From Marchantia polymorpha subsp. ruderalis (lineage: Eukaryota > Streptophyta > Marchantiopsida > Marchantiales > Marchantiaceae), in NCBI GenBank assembly GCA_037833965.1, contig AP031354.1, forward strand, positions 29,614,001 to 29,678,000: a stretch of 64,000 bases of DNA, given 5' to 3'. Positions 33,107 through 44,938 of this stretch are shown here, piece after piece; the stretch's first letter is position 1, and every line of letters begins with the position of its first letter. A program made the position numbers and the translations under genes. A model generated the notes under the pieces. That model saw only the letters and a program-made list of their open reading frames with translations, made no database searches and was not told the DNA's origin.

Positions 33107-34540
33107 AGGCGTGCCAGGGGCTCGAACGGGGCACCGGGAACAATAACGTTCCGAAGCGCGCCGCGAGGAAAAGTCAGTCTCACGAGTGGGACCGGTCACA
33201 AGAGAGAGATATGAAAGCCAGCGGGTGATTCGACCATTCCCATAGGGGGAGCCAAAGGGGCAATCCGGGGGCTCCGCGTGGCCTCGCCGGCGGACATATT
33301 GGGTGTCCGGCGCGCCGGCCGGCCGGCTGGCCCCTCCCCGTAGCTGGAAAGAAAACGTTCAAAAAGGAGGAGGTAGCGAGTTGACGATTCACGTGAGGCA
33401 CTTTAATGAACGGCCTGCTGCTTCTGCTACTGCCCCAGCCCCAGTCCCAGGCCCATCTGCTTCCGCTGCGGGCGCTATGACCCCCGCCTCGCTTCGCTTC
33501 GTTCGCCTTCCTAGCAAAGCATGGCCGCCATAGAAGCCCCCCCCCCTCCCGATCTGAAGATGTCGGTCGGTGGTGCTGAGCTTGCACACAGGCAGCTCCC
33601 ATTCTGCATTCACTCGCTTTCAGTCCGAGTCAGACCTCCTCCTCCCACACTCTCCTCCCATCCCATCCCATGCCCGACCGACCCTGAGCTGAGGTTCACT
33701 CGCTTTCTCTCGAGCAGTCGTCCATCCAGTCCAGTCCAGTCCAGTGGACACACTTTCTGATCGACTGGGCAGTGTGGCTATAAATTGATCCATTTCCGTC
33801 TTGATTTTCCAATGAGCTCATGAGAAGGCTGCAGGCCGCGAGCAGCAGTAGAAGTGCAGCCGCAGCCAGCCAGCCTGCAGCAGTAGCAGCAGCAATTGGT
33901 GGGTGGGAGTGTGTGTGCGGAGATGGTTGGCAGATGGGGGTGGGTTGAGCTTGGAAGGGCATAGCAAGGCAAGGCAAGGCAAGGGAGAGGACGGAAGGAT
34001 CAAAGGGATGGGTGGCCAAGAGTGAAGGAGAGTGAGATGCGGCGGCGAGCCGAGAAGTCTCGAAGCGAATACATGTGTTCGGCTTCTGCTTCTCACTTGT
34101 CATCAGCATCTGCATTCCCACTCCCTCCCATTCTTCCCTCCCGCTCTCTAACCTCGCTGCTGCTGCGGCTGCCCGTCCTCTGATGCTGCTTCCACTCCTC
34201 TCCCTCCCGTGATGGCAGCAGTCCTGGCCCTTGTCCTGCTGCCTCTTTCACTGTACGAGCTCTGCCCCAATCATGGACTTGGGGTTCTTTGCTTCGGTCC
34301 GAGTGTACACCATCGATCGAGCGAGCTCTATAAGCCATTCCTACTTCGCTCTTCTCCCTCCAAAAGTTGAGTCTCGAAGGAAACCCTGGAACGTGTTGGA
34401 GAGGAGAGGAGATCTTTCCGAGACACGAGAATGGATTGTGGGAGAAAGGCAAGGGTGCCTTTGGGCCGCTTCCCGTGAGTGTTCCCAGCTGAACTGATTC
34501 GCGCTCTCTAAGATGCCAGCCAGCTGAGGCCAGTCACGGG
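33107..34540. other. GC-rich DNA with short microsatellites, no gene identified
   Basis: Contains a CCGGCGCGCCGGCCGGCCGG run (33308-33330), a CCAGT repeat (33726-33746) and a GGCAA repeat (33963-33985). Frames on both strands are open because of composition; none shows a domain. It resembles gene-proximal DNA of this genome (compare 46.2-48.3 and 58.5-60.5 kb), so a promoter or noncoding transcript is possible. Confidence 0.4.
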
Positions 34541-37500
34541 ATGTGGGGCAATAGCTCTCTCGTCTTTATCCCAATTTCCTCAATCATTGAATACGTGTCC
34601 TCGGTCTTGATATTCATGTCGCCCGTCCTTGACTTGTCGGTGCTACATATGTTCGCGTCAACTCTCTCAGCTGCAGATTATGCGTTACCTCTCGGATCGG
34701 AAACCTCTAACATCGATCACAAATTGTATCAATTTCGGACTCGCACGTTGGTTTTCTTCCAAACGAGCACCTTTGGCTTCGCACGTAGAAAAGGCTTAAA
34801 CTTTTGGCTTGTGTCAATAGTCTGCGTCACACTATCCGACCACACTGTAAGCACATCACAGTGTCATCTGCGCGTCGACGAAACTACTGGCAAGAGTATG
34901 TTCTCTGTCTGGACAGTAGGACTGACTCTTAGTTACTGATCGTCGAGGCCAATGAAATCTTGGCTCGATCTCTGAGCTGGCTATTGTCGCTTGCAATGAA
35001 GAATTTTAACAGGTAACGATGTAGAAGACGACTACTTTCAACATTCACGTCGGTTCGATCATGGTTGCATCGTGGAGTGTCTGCGAGGGAGACTCAAGAG
35101 TCGGAGGCCGGTATTATGGGTCATGTGATCTGTTATTGTCTTAACGCATCTCACCTGATTTGGATTGTGATAAGTCGTATCGATGCATCTGAAAGGAGGA
35201 ATAGTTCAAGTTATCTCGCTGGAAGGCGTGCTCGTTCTGAGATGCCGGTAGGCGATAACGAAAGCTCGCAGCGAGGTACCTGTATTGATCACAAGTCACG
35301 AGAACCACGCTGTTAGCTGCCCTCCCGTTTGCAGGTCGTCGAACAGTTGTTGTCGAGCTGCCGGCTCCAAATTGATATATACACTCCCGAACGACCTTGG
35401 CGAGCGTCAAAACGTCAATGTACATTCATCTCACAAGCAAAGTACGCTGCCTGTCTGCGAGCTCTCCAGCGTCACACAGTGGACACCGCCATAGCTTTCG
35501 CTGAGTACTCATCTGAAAGTTCGTAATGTGTTACGGTGCTCGTTTCACTCGATCACTTTCAGATGAAAATTGAAGTGTCTCCTGCCAGCAGCCTTATATC
35601 ATACAACGATCCGGCTGTGTGTTGCATGGTCGATCAAATGTCACTGCTCGTCCTTCTCGCTCTTCTTTAGACTTGCCTCGACTCTTAGATCTCGTCTAGC
35701 CATGCGCTCGGCATGATGTGTGAGTTTTGGTATTACATATGAGCCGTGAGTTGACTTCTAACGAGATTTTTCAAAACCAGTAACTCTCCCTGATGTGTGT
35801 GTTAGAATCTGATCCTTGAGATTAACTGCAGGCACCTCTTATTGCACGTGGAGATGATGACCCACATGTGCTGTTTATCTACTGACAAGTATGGAACAGG
35901 TATTTTTTTTTGCTTGGTGTTGATACAGGTGGAAACTAGGACTATATATTCCAGGTTCTCGAGGTTTGCTCCTGAGGTGAATGTTCTACAATTGCCCAGT
36001 ACCATCTCCTTACACTTGGTCATAGCAATCGAACATCGTGATACAGTTGAGTATCAAAGCCGAATTTTTTCATATGTTTCGATAGCTTTACCTCGTGGTG
36101 TGACACTCGTAGTTCGGTACCGACATCTGAATCTTCTCCCCCAACATATGGCCTTAAATTTGGAAACTCATGCAAAACTGGGTGGAGTCGTCTACACGAT
36201 CGCGAGGTCTGTTCCAGTGAGGAGAGTGTATCCGAAGAGCCTCAGACCCGGACGTCTCCCACCCCACCCTCAACGGTTTTTCAGTTCATCCTCTTATCCG
36301 ACTAATGAGGCGGTGATGAATGTCATGCCAGTACGAAGGTAGGCATAGTTCCCCGTCCTGGAGTGAATAATGTCCAGTTCGAAGCGTGCAAGAATTTTCG
36401 TACAATTGTCTTGTTTTAATGGTACCACGCATCGGATCCGTGCGTGTCACAAGTTTTAAGCTCCCTGCCCGTGTTCTCGGGTACGCACTCTCTCATCATT
36501 TGTGTATACGAGTATTATCGTAGACATGGTAGAGGTATGGGGTTTTCAGTTGCACTCTTGAGAGCAGTTACTGCCTACTCCCTGTGGCCAAACATCTTCT
36601 CGCTCCTTAAACCTCGATACGAATGTCCACACTTGACTAATTCCTGTCAAACGTAATTCCAGGAGCACCACCAGACGTGCCTCTGTAGTCGAGATGTCCG
36701 AGATGAGAGATGAGATGTATGTTTCTGAGCTCCCTGCCAACTATATCGTTCGCATTCATAGATCTTCGGTCTACGACTTTGATGTCAAAGTTGAAATGTC
36801 TTTGTTCTACCGCCGGATCAGAGATGTGAGTTGGTTGTTGTGTTCACCGCTGTCTACGTATTTTTACGACAATTCAAATCTTGGTTGGTCTTGAGATGTT
36901 TCTGAATGGATACAGGAGATTTGAAGAACGTGTGCCTGAGAAATATCAGTTCTTCGCACATTAGATAATCTCTTGCTGAATGTAGGTGAAGACCTTGATC
37001 GTCCACGCTGAAGACACTGAAAAGTGGAGACCCCCGGTTGTGTCGTGGGGAGTGCGGGATGTGGCTGAGTAGCCAGCTAGTGGATTGGCAGTAAACACAC
37101 ACTGTCGCTCGAACTATTGTCTACAGTCAAACACTTAGCATAGTATTGGGCTCTGAGGTTTGGCAGCTTGATATCATTACCTATCTAGACAAAGTTCCCG
37201 ATTAGAATTCCAGACTGCGTATCATAATTGTGATAGGGTATAGAGGACCATGTAATTTAATGTGTGCCATCTTCTGGCGGGTTTGCCCTCTCGAACTTAC
37301 TAATATAAGAGCTCACTTGGAAGAAATTTTATTGTGCTTTCATGATCAATTTCCTTCACATGTACTTTGAGTACCAGTTCTGCATCCTATCAAGTGAAGC
37401 CATTTGTGGCCTTGTAATGGAAGCCAAGCGATACTTGCCCATCACATCTGAGAGGATGTATATAACCCAATCATCTGTAATGAAGGTTCAGTCGACTGGA

Positions 37501-38560
37501 TTAGATAACATAATATTTGGTCGCAGCAGCTATGGTCGATGGTTTCGTCAATGGGTAAAATATCTACTTGTGAACGAAGACAATGGATATTGATCATGAG
37601 CCGTTTCAAGCTGAGTTGTCTCTCGACCGGATGTATCTTACCGTGACTTAATGTTTCGATGGAAATCTGCGTCACTAATCACTCTCGAATTCTCGAACAT
37701 TACTGTGGACTTGCTGCTGAGTTCAATCTTCTAGACTACGCTTGTCACCTGAAGCATGTCCATCTCAGCAGCCTAGACAACTGTGAAACCCACGGCACGG
37801 CTTCTAAAATATACTGTGAAGAAGTGTACATTGAGACAAGTCTTGCCTAATTATCTCATCGAGTGACACAACAAGATGGATTCGGATTTACCGTCGAAAG
37901 AACCGAGAAGGTCTCTTTTTCCGTTCATATGATAAATAATGGAATGAACACTGTGCACGTAACGAATGCGTGATTGCTGGAATTAAATCATCAGTCAACA
38001 ACCTCTTCTGTCAATGGCGTAAGCTCCCTCCAGTGCCAATGCCGATGTCCTTAGCACGCAAAACTTGCCCAATGTATTTCAAATTGTAGTGACATGCATT
38101 TCGGTGATGCTGGATTGTAAATTTGTGGATAGAGGAGGTATGTCACCGGCACGCAAATACTGAGTCGGAACCCTCCTCTTTTCGAGCAATGTCTGTACAG
38201 AAGAGACCAGTTTATGGGTCATCTGAGATATAATCAACTGGTTTTCACTTTGGAGACTTTCCATGCCTGCAATCTGAGATCGTACCTCCAACTGCAAGAC
38301 GCCCACTGTGCTAGACAGTGATAATCACGTGTCCCAACATCCAATTGCAGCTAGCCTAGCATAACTGCTGTTCCTATGCAATCAGGAAAACAAGGAACGT
38401 GGATTCATTGTTCACGCAAGTATCTGCTCGCTCGGTCTCACAACTTGAGGTGGTTGGTTGGTGATCATCATGATCGGCAGCAGGACATGGATATGGAGCT
38501 GTTCTCTGGAATCTCGTCTATTGCAACACGTCCCTGGGATGGCGTGTATGCCGCTAATTT
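34541..38560. other. Long region without a recognised gene
   Basis: Mixed composition with many short frames (longest 166 codons at 35842-36342, plus). None has domain motifs, and canonical donor/acceptor pairs could not be linked into a convincing gene. It might be intron or noncoding-transcript DNA. Confidence 0.35.
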
Positions 38561-40946
38561 ACTGGCGGACCGAGTCACTCACTCACTCACTCACAGCTCA
38601 ATTTGAGATGGATGAAACAAACAAATCCATCGCTCTGATATGATAAGAGACGACATGAGAGATGGATGGCATGGCAAGTCTCGACAATAATTGCCTGAGA
38701 GGTAGGCATGGTGGGGTCGCAATCTTCTGGGGACGAGCTGAGCTGAACTGAGCTGCTATGTGTCCTCCTCTCCGGGAAGATATTTCCTTGGCTCCTCCTC
38801 CTCTCCTGAATCCCGGGAGATACTGTACCGCATCGATACGTTCGAACAAGATCAAAGTTGATCTTCACCACGATTCATTCTCTCGTACGGCGAGACTGTG
38901 ACTGGACATTCCACTCCAACAGAAGTTTCCAGTCTTCATTCACGGTACCCAGATTGCTCATCGCCCGAGCTTTGACCTCTCGAGCTCCATCCAGCTCGAT
39001 AAGAAGTAGAGTGGAGACTCTCAGCCAGCAAGCTGACTAAATGTGCTAGCCGGGTGCATGCTAGCTAGCTTCACCGAGAGCTTACTCCCGAAAGTTAGTT
39101 GCAACATGAGGATTCTAGATTCTGTGGACAAAGGGTCAAAGGAGTCAGCAGCAGCAGCAGCAGCAGCAGAAATGCTGTCTAGCTACCGACTATCAGGGCT
39201 GTACAGAGGGGAGGCCAGGTTCGAGCTTCACTAAATCGGATCCGGTAGACTTGTACGATGCACCAACTCGATATCTTCTGCTCGGCTCACTGGATTCTCT
39301 CTAAGGGTTGACATGCATCAGCTATGAGTCCTACTGGTTGCTTGCTTGCCCCAGCCGACACCACCATCAACACCATCATCCTCGACCCGATGAAGTTGAT
39401 CGAGCTCAGCCAGCCCCTTGGTCAAGCGAGCTGGAGCTTGAGCTTGAGCTGGAGCTAGTCATGATGCAACTTTCTCTCTAGGTGCTGCTGCTGCAGGGAC
39501 GAGGCGTGGAGACGTGCAGGTCCAAAACTCGGCCGCAATGGTGGGCGGTGGCTGCAGCAGCAGCTGGGACGCCCACCAGTGCAGCCCGAGGTGCCATACG
39601 CCCACAGTTTGCAAGTGGTGTCCCCTGACAAGCCCTTTCCGGTTGTGGGCGACGGAGTGAGTGAGTGAGTGAGTCTAGCGCCAACGACCTCCACGAGTGT
39701 AGGCCTCGTGCAACTGTACTTGCAACTCGAGCGTGCAGATGTACAAGAATTTGGCGTGTCATATTCTGATTCCTTGGTAGAAGCCACGGATGGACGGAGA
39801 GATGGTTGGTTTTGGGAGCCTCGGGTCCGTCTTCAAATTCGGCTTCGATTTCATGGACAATGACCAATAGTGTCCCCGCATTTCAATGACATGCGGACGT
39901 AGTCAGATTCATTGACCAAATGTCTGCGAGTATCTGTGGGCGGCATGCAAGCACACACTCTCTAGTATGCTCTCCAGCTTCCCATCGTCTGTATTTACTC
40001 GGCCGAGCTTCCTTCCTTCCTTCGACACAGCCATCGAAGAAAAACATCAGCATCGAAATCTTCATTCTCATGGGCCCCACTGGAGTTAGAGGAGCACGGA
40101 ATTCAAGTACCCCGCAGCAAATCATCAAGTCTCCTGTCTCACGCCTCAGCCTCAGCTCCGTCTTAATTGTCGCAAATTCAGAAAACCCATGGAAGTGGTT
40201 TCCTATACGTACTACTGCTCTTTGATGCTCATCAGCTCGAGGGAAAGACATACACCTGATGTTTACGGATTCATGAAGACAGGCATACGTCCGCATGAGA
40301 CTGCAGGACCCCCTCCATTGGCTCCAGCTGCGCATGGACTCGAATGCGGAGGTTCATGTGGAGGAGCAGGCAGAAGTGAGTCGCACCTGGAAATCACTTG
40401 GGCTCTGTTATGTCCAGTTCTGGATGCCAGAGGTGGGATTTAATTTCAGCCATGGTGTACACATACGGCAGGATCGTCTTTGGCAATATTTGGAGAGAGA
40501 GGGAGGGGCAGAGAGAAAGGGGTGGGGGAGGCAGACAGACAGACGGAAAGACGTGTGTAGACTGGCGAGGCAGCAGGAGGAGGAGTATCGGCAGCAGCAG
40601 CAGAAGACGAGCTCGCTCGCTTGCAATGCCGTGTATTTTACAGGACGAACATCCGATTGTGCACCACCATAAAGTGGGCCTCATCCCATCGTGCGTCCGT
40701 CTCGAGATGCGGGCCTGGTACGACAGCGAGACTTGATGGTTGTTTCTTTGGCTGTACCGAGATGAAGTTCCTCTCGCCCAGCTTCGTTTATGACGATGTC
40801 ACGAGTCAGAGAAGAGCTCTTCGATCTAGGAAACTTCTTCCACCCCCCACCCGCAACTCCAACTCCCCCCTTCCCCAACCCCCTCCGACTTTTTTAGAAA
40901 CCTTCTTCTGAAGTTGTCTCGAATTTATTAGACCCCTCTCTCTTTT

Positions 40947-40990
<44 letters not shown>

Positions 40991-41440
40991 GCTCTGTGTC
41001 GGACTTCTCCACACCACTCCCATTCCCCTACTCACTGGCTGGCTGGTTGGTTGGCTGGCCAATCTGTTGCAGCAGCTGATGCTGCTGGCTCTTGCTTGCG
41101 TGCATGCCCAAGACCGGTACAGCTGGGCATGTGGAGGAGAAGGGAGAAATCCACTCGGGTCCCGAGTGTGGATTCACCAGTTGAGCGATTCCGTGTTTTT
41201 CACGTAGACATTCCTTTCTGGACTCGGTGGCTGATGCAGCACACAGCGGATAAGGTAAAATAATGGCTCCTGATGTTCATGATGCCGCGAGAGAAAACTA
41301 ATATTTGTGCAGTGGATTCGCCATTCCAGTAGTTTGACCCGCCTAGTGAAGACTCGGACAATCCTTATCCTTCTTCAAGTGGGACTCCAGTTCTGACAAG
41401 ACCTCCATCTCTCTCTCTCCCATGACAATGCTGCAATTAT
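38561..41440. other. Spacer with microsatellites, no gene identified
   Basis: Includes CTCA repeats (38576-38596), a nine-unit CAG run (39147-39174), GAGT repeats (39655-39675), alternating AGCTTG/AGCTGG (39427-39455) and a CT tract (40938-40987). Open frames cross these repeats on both strands and look like artefacts. Confidence 0.4.
40938..40987. repeat. (CT)n microsatellite
   Basis: About 20 uninterrupted CT dinucleotides after a CTTTTTCTTT lead. On the minus strand this is a (GA)n tract, a possible binding site for plant BPC/GAGA factors if near a promoter. Confidence 0.85.
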
Positions 41441-41506
41441 CATATTCGTGGTTGTGTTCTCTCGTGGCTCTTCATGCCTCCGAAGAGGTCTCGTTGTTCA
41501 GCCCGG

Positions 41507-41556
41507 CCTGCAATCCCTTTACCTCCACACTTGTGTGGAGGTAAAGGGATTGCAGG
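41507..41556. repeat. Perfect 50-bp palindrome
   Basis: Arm 1 (41507-41530) starts CCTGCAATCCC and ends CTCCACAC. Arm 2 (41533-41556) is its exact reverse complement; only TT separates them. No mismatch in 24 base pairs. Confidence 0.95.
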
Positions 41557-42088
41557 CAGAATCTTGCAGTCGAGCTGGGCCAGGCCCTGAGTCGAGGAGC
41601 TTTTTTATTCTTGCGAGTTCTCTCGGCGCTTGCTTTCATCATGACCCGAACAAAGAAAGAATACACAGCGCAAACGAGTGTCGACAGTGAAGTGCGTGCT
41701 CAGAAAGATCAGTGTCGTGACGGTGATGTGATGTAAATGTCTGAAGGGCCAGGTGGGCGGAGCTATCTCATGATCAGGTACCATGCAGCTGGATGACGAC
41801 TAGTGATGCTTGTTGCATCGACCAAAGATGCTTTGCATACAGACGATCGAAACAGAGAGTCGGACATTTCATCCATGGAGCTTTACATGCTAGCAAATGC
41901 ATGCGCCGGCTGGACATCCTCGATTGTACAGACACAGCCAGAACTTTGTTAAAAAAGCCCTTCCCTCTCTCTTTCCAGGCTCGTCAGTGCTGTCCAAGCG
42001 CTTGCAGAATGCATTCATCTCACGAAGCACAGGAGACGTCTCCGGGACTCAACAGATGTGTTTCATATGGCATTTATGAAAAGGTTGT

Positions 42089-42149
42089 CGACGCTTCGAG
42101 TGATTGATTGTCCAAAGTGCAGTCTGGACAATCAAAGCACCAAGCGTCG
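42089..42149. repeat. 61-bp imperfect hairpin
   Basis: Outer stem CGACGCTT with AAGCGTCG (8 of 8 pairs), an internal loop of 6-7 bases, inner stem TTGATTGTCCA with TGGACAATCAA (11 of 11 pairs) and a 10-base loop (AAGTGCAGTC). About 19 pairs in total. Confidence 0.9.
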
Positions 42150-42368
42150 TGAGCTCGATGGGTAACTACCACATAACTGACTGATTCAAACTTCCACTTT
42201 CTTGTTCTGATCATATCGATGCGCTTCAGATTCACAACTAGAAGCTCCTTGTATTGTTATTTTTTGGTTTGTAGAGAGGAAACACTATCCAGCTTAAATA
42301 TCCCATCATGCGCTCGTTTCAGGAGAACTAGAATCTTTAGAACTGGAAAGTAATTCGAAGATACACTG

Positions 42369-42396
42369 ATCAGGGCAAGTACATACTTGCCCTGAT
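42369..42396. repeat. Perfect 28-bp palindrome
   Basis: ATCAGGGCAAGTA (42369-42381), spacer CA, then the exact reverse complement TACTTGCCCTGAT (42384-42396). Confidence 0.95.
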
Positions 42397-42399
42397 GAA

Positions 42400-44938
42400 T
42401 CTGTATGGTCCTTAATAAATTTGCTGCTTTGGCTTCTCGTTTTCTCCGTCAAAAATATTGCTCAGTGAATTAGATTCATAATGTTCTCAGAGTGCTGACT
42501 CGAAGAGCCCGTTCGCTTGCTCTGCCTGTTTGTTTAGAAATCCAGACTTAGAGGCTGATCCTGCTCTGAGTTTAGAAGCTTGAGTCTTTGACAATAGAGT
42601 CTTAATTATTGAGTTGATTGACATCGAGAGGTCATCCTCACGTATGTGTCAGGAAGTTGAGCTCTGAGTGGAAAGAAGAGGGCGTCATGCCTTTGGTTGG
42701 GGCTCCTCACCCACTGTCTGGGTTCTGAAGATCAACCAGCGGTGCTTTATGAGCTCCATTATACACAACAGCCTCATGTACGACTTTGTGACGAAACGAC
42801 AGCTCAGAGAGATTTCCATGTGCGTCTGTACCAGACAAAATTCGTTAGCAATCTGACTAACGAAGACTTTGTCTTCCCAAATCAGATTCTGTGATGGAGG
42901 GAATCCATGTACGGAAGCTGCGAGTGGGATGATTGATCAAAGTGGCTTCTTGCACTCGACGTCAAATACTTCTTTTGGGGATACCCTTGCTCCATCTGCA
43001 GCAGGTCTCCCACGACTCCTCTGGAATAGAGACTTCAGACTCATGCGTGGGAGAGCTCTTCCCTCCCAGTCTCATAAACTGCTCAGTAATCAGATAAACT
43101 TTCTAAGCCATCACAATGAACAGGTCTTGATACTGTCTGCTCTCAGCTTGAAAGTGCTTGCTCAGTTGTGGACAGATAGCCCATGACACCTGTTCGCCAA
43201 GTCTCTCAAGCACAGCTGTTATTGGAGATTATCTCGAGGAGACAGCTGGTGGGATGCATATCGCTCGAATGGACGCCACACTCCCGAAGAGATATTGTAC
43301 AATGATCCGGTCAGTTACAGAAACTGATCTCAGATGTCCATGCACATTAGATCTGTCTGAGGTACAGTGCACAATCTCGTATCAGTTGTTTCTGTGTGTG
43401 AAGTAGGAGTTCAGATGTCCATTTTATTTCTGCTGCAGCTGCAGATTTGCAAGCTCGCTGCGTGTAAAACATGCAGAACTTGTGCGTGTCGGTGTCGTAC
43501 ACACGTGACAAATATGTTCGTTTCTCTCACTTCCGGACTGACTGTTTCGATAATTGACATAAATGCAACTTTGCACTGTTACGAGTTTCTCGTTGCAAGG
43601 GAAAGCGCCTCTGTACAGTCACTACCTGCTGCTTCAACATGGCGTTTGCTCCGCCCTACAGTTGTATCCTGGAATCTGAACCGGTTCCTCGATCATCAAC
43701 CAATTTCTTCTCGAGTCTCTGACCTCTCGGTAAACACCAACGCTTTTCGGTTTTCTTCCACCACTGCTACAGTGAGGAGGTGGGCATGGGCAGGCATGAG
43801 ATTACTTTGCTCTTGAATCGACATGTGAGGTGATTAACAATAACAGTGGCTCGCGCATACATTTATTTGTATAAACTTTTAGATATAAATGTCAAACCAG
43901 GCGGAGCCCAGTTTACAAAATCCACCTGAGCTTTGAACCTTGGTTCTCGAGTTATGATTGTTACGTGTAGTAGTCGACCATGTGGCAGGCTGTAGGAAAA
44001 AATTGCACTTAAATCTCAACGATTTGCACAACAGTTTTCTTTTTCTTTCTTAGTAGGCAGTAGATTTAGATTTCGTCATTGCATTCAGTTGAGCAGGTTG
44101 AGAGAGTTGAGGGAGGCCATGATGGTGGACCCTAGCAGTTGTACATGCAGTGTAGATATGTCAGGAGGTTTATCTCATACATTGAGCTGGCAACTTAATG
44201 ATCAGAGTCGCTTGTACGAGCTATCTAGTATTTCTCTCTTCTGCTGTAATAAAAATCGTTTCAGTTGAAGGCTCTCGATATCTAGACTTTGATATCACAC
44301 CAATTGACTGCTTTTTTAATCTGCGTGTTACTTGCTTGCTAGGCAAGGGAGCGGAGTTCCCTGCCAAGCGCAAGGGAACGATTGTTGTTGTGACGAGACT
44401 ATGATCATTATTGTGAACAGCTGTAGGGAGGTGTGAGGTGAGGTGAGCTCGGCTTTCACATCCATGGTTCGCAGGAGGAGGCATGTGATGAGATAGAATC
44501 TCAACTGCTGCCATTGTCATATCTCGTGGTGCTCGTTGCTACTGTATCATCTGATGATATATGGCTGGCAAGGATTAGACTCATCAGAGCAAGCTTTCAC
44601 TCACTCTGCACTTGCATGTCTCTGTAGATTTCAGATGAGCATGCAGGGAACCAAAGGGTTCAGGCTGTGGTGGGAATATCAGACTGAGGATCTGAGCTAT
44701 TGGAATGCATTATTGTGATGTCTTTCGAGTATCGAGGCATCAGGTTGGCTGACACTGGACTCGCGAGCTGGGCAGCTGGCTCTCAGACATCAATCCACAT
44801 CTGAAATTTACGCCAGCAGCCGGTCCGAGGTCGAGGGTCGCAGGCCGAGCGAGCAATTGCAAGGTTTCGAACAAATGCACGAAGGTTCTGGTTGGTTGGC
44901 CATGATTCGTCCGCAGTGATCGATCGATCCGAGGACGA
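42400..44938. other. Region downstream of the F-box gene, no other gene identified
   Basis: The part next to 44939 is presumably the 3' UTR of the minus-strand F-box gene. The frame at 43367-43816 (149 codons, plus) starts MHNLVSVVSVCEVGVQ but shows no family features and no supporting codon pattern. TTTATTTGTAT near 43862 could be a minus-strand polyadenylation signal, far from the stop and therefore uncertain. Confidence 0.4.

Noticed and set aside
33180-34452. Several 76-141 codon frames on both strands
   Set aside because: Overlapping, low-complexity and without family motifs; explained by GC-rich composition and microsatellites.
41507-41556. microRNA precursor
   Set aside because: A perfect 24-bp stem with a two-base loop is unlike plant precursors, which have longer stems with bulges and larger loops.
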